From Symbiodinium natans (Eukaryota; Sar; Dinophyceae; Suessiales; Symbiodiniaceae): DNA of 64,000 nucleotides. Position numbers and translations under genes: made by a program. The stretch is taken from positions 779,501 to 843,500 of the forward strand of contig CAJNDS010000802.1 in NCBI GenBank assembly GCA_905221605.1. The letters are read 5' to 3'. A model generated the notes under the pieces. The model saw only the letters and a program-made list of their open reading frames with translations. It was not told the origin of the DNA and did no database searches. Shown piece after piece: positions 62,745 to 64,000 of this stretch (the stretch's first letter is position 1; every line of letters begins with the position of its first letter).

Positions 62745-64000
62745 CAAGACCTGGAATCGTGCAGTTTCAGTCGAAACGCCTCACCCCTTCCAAGCACATC
62801 ACCCCCCCGATAAGCAAGACCTGGAAGCATGCAGTTTCAGTCGGCACGCCTCAGTCGAAACGCCTCACCCCTTCCAAGCACATCACCCCCGTGATAAGCA
62901 AGACCTGGAAGCATGCAGTTTCAGTCGAAACGCCTCACCCCTTCCAAGCAAATCACCCCCCGATAAGCAAAACCTGGAATCATGCAGTTTTCAGTCGAAA
63001 CGCCTCACCCCTTCCAAGCACATCACCCCCCTGATAAGCAAGACCTGGAAGCATGCAGTTTCAGTCGAAACGCCTCACCCCTTCCAAGCAAATCACCCCC
63101 CGATAAGCAAAACCTGGAATCATGCAGTTTTCAGTCGAAACGCCTCACCCCTTCCAAGCACATCACCCCCCCGATAAGCAAGACCTGGAAGCATGCAGTT
63201 TCAGTCGAAACGCCTCAGTCGAAACGCCTCACCCCTTCCACATCACCCCCCCGATAAGCAAGACCTGGAAGCATGCAGTTTCAGTCGAAACGCCTCACCC
63301 CTTCCAAGCACATCACCCCCCCGATAAGCAAGACCTGGAAGCATGCAGTTTCAGTCGAAACGCCTCACCCCTTCCAAGCGCATCACCCCCTCCCCTTGAT
63401 AAGCAAGACCTGGAAGCATGCAGTTTCAATCGAAACGCCTTAGTCGAAACGCCTCACCCCTTCCACATCACCCCCCCGATAAGCAAGACGTGGAAGCATG
63501 CAGTTTCAGTCGAAACGCCTCACCCCTTCCAAGCACATCACCCCCCCGATAAGCAAGACCTGGAAGCATGCAGTTTCAGTCGAAACGCCTCAGTCGAAAC
63601 GCCTCACCCCTTCCAAGCACATCACCCCCCCGATAAGCAAGACCTGGAAGCATGCATTTTTCAGTCGAAACGCCTCACCCCTTCCAAGCACATCACCCCC
63701 CGATAAGCAAGACTTGGAAGCATGCAGTTTCAGTCGAAACGCCTCACCCCTTCCAAGCACATCACCCCCCCGCCTCACCCCTTCCAAGCGCATCAGCCCC
63801 TGCCCCGATAAGCAAAACCTGGAATCGTGCGGTTTCAGTCGAAACGCCTCACCCCTTCCAAGCACATCACCCCCCGATAAGCAAAACCTGGAATCATGCA
63901 TTTTTCAGTCGAAACGCTTCACCCCTTCCAAGCACATCCCCCCCCGACAAATTTGCATTTTCAATCGAGACTCCTCACCCGTTCCAAGCACATCACCCCC
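62745..64000 (+). repeat. 70-bp minisatellite running off the window end
   Basis: About 16-18 copies of a 70-bp unit: CAGTTTCAGTCGAAACGCC, TCACCCCTTCCAAGCACA, TCACCCCCCCGATAAGCAAG, ACCTGGAAGCATG. Some copies carry an internal 14-bp duplication (GCCTCAGTCGAAAC) and others lack CAAG in the middle, forming a higher-order pattern. Poly-C length varies from 5 to 7. Shadow frames on both strands (for example VETPHPFQAHH) are not genes. Confidence 0.95.

Noticed and set aside
62524-63706. Plus-strand ORFs with repeated SVETPHPFQAHH peptide
   Set aside because: Produced by the 70-bp minisatellite; frames change with unit indels and there is no start or end context.
60207-64000. CRISPR-like array
   Set aside because: Units are contiguous without unique spacers, and the genome is eukaryotic; these are minisatellites.
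1-64000. Bacterial contamination
   Set aside because: Telomere-like intron words, short GT-AG introns, LTR and LINE elements and eukaryotic families run throughout the window.

Overview
The window looks like dinoflagellate nuclear DNA, most probably from a Symbiodiniaceae-type genome. The reasons are: plant-type (CCCTAAA) telomere-like tracts scattered through intron-like sequence; large amounts of minisatellite and microsatellite DNA; short-exon genes lying mostly on one (minus) strand over long distances; Ty1/copia-type retroelements with very long polyproteins; and dinoflagellate-style family choices such as a Tpt1/KptA protein, a Cys-rich domain joined to a heme peroxidase, and kinesin-light-chain TPRs. 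No rRNA, tRNA, spliced-leader gene or CRISPR array was recognised. Most genes here are intron-split, so exon models read by eye are approximate and are given low confidence.

Layout. 1-3.7 kb: no assignable gene. 3.76-4.62 kb (-): an intronless NTF2/SnoaL-like protein with a possible N-myristoylated start. 7.3-14 kb (-): scattered hydrophobic exon-like segments, probably membrane protein gene(s). 14.7-15.5 kb (-): a truncated non-LTR (LINE) reverse transcriptase. 16.8-17.3 kb (-): a terminal exon of an unknown protein. 19.1-19.7 kb (-): a split cyclin-box-like protein. 20.4-22.3 kb: an AT-rich domain built on a 9-bp TTGTTATAT repeat. 24.8-30.1 kb (-): exon-like segments of coiled-coil protein(s), with diverged repeat units at 28.3-29.7 kb. 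30-37 kb: mostly unassigned, with one good minus-strand terminal exon near 34 kb. 37.4-39.4 kb (-): a decayed coding region of unknown family.

The centre of interest is 39.4-55.2 kb. A decayed plus-strand copia element (primer-binding site, gag, then an internal deletion into reverse transcriptase and RNase H) is split inside its reverse transcriptase by a complete minus-strand LTR element of about 10.87 kb. That inner element has two identical 177-bp LTRs, a 4-5 bp target duplication, a primer-binding site, a polypurine tract and one uninterrupted 3390-codon ORF. The polyprotein carries the expected gag zinc knuckle, aspartic protease, integrase, reverse transcriptase and RNase H. It also carries several unexpected blocks: a Cys-rich zinc-binding-like region, a 12-copy heptapeptide repeat, a RapZ-C-like/CX5R domain, a coiled coil plus arginine-serine tract, a roughly 400-residue unknown region, and a 2-oxoglutarate/Fe(II) dioxygenase-like domain between integrase and reverse transcriptase. 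This is the best candidate in the window for something not previously described. Just downstream of the outer element, on the same strand, an intact Tpt1/KptA-like RNA 2'-phosphotransferase ORF ends exactly at a nine-unit telomeric tract that supplies its stop codon.

55.2-64 kb: AT-rich and minisatellite DNA, a minus-strand Cys-rich/heme peroxidase gene with apparent frameshifts (56.9-57.9 kb), a minisatellite of about 41 bp (60.2-61.85 kb), a kinesin-light-chain TPR exon (62.4-62.7 kb, -), and a 70-bp minisatellite running off the window end.
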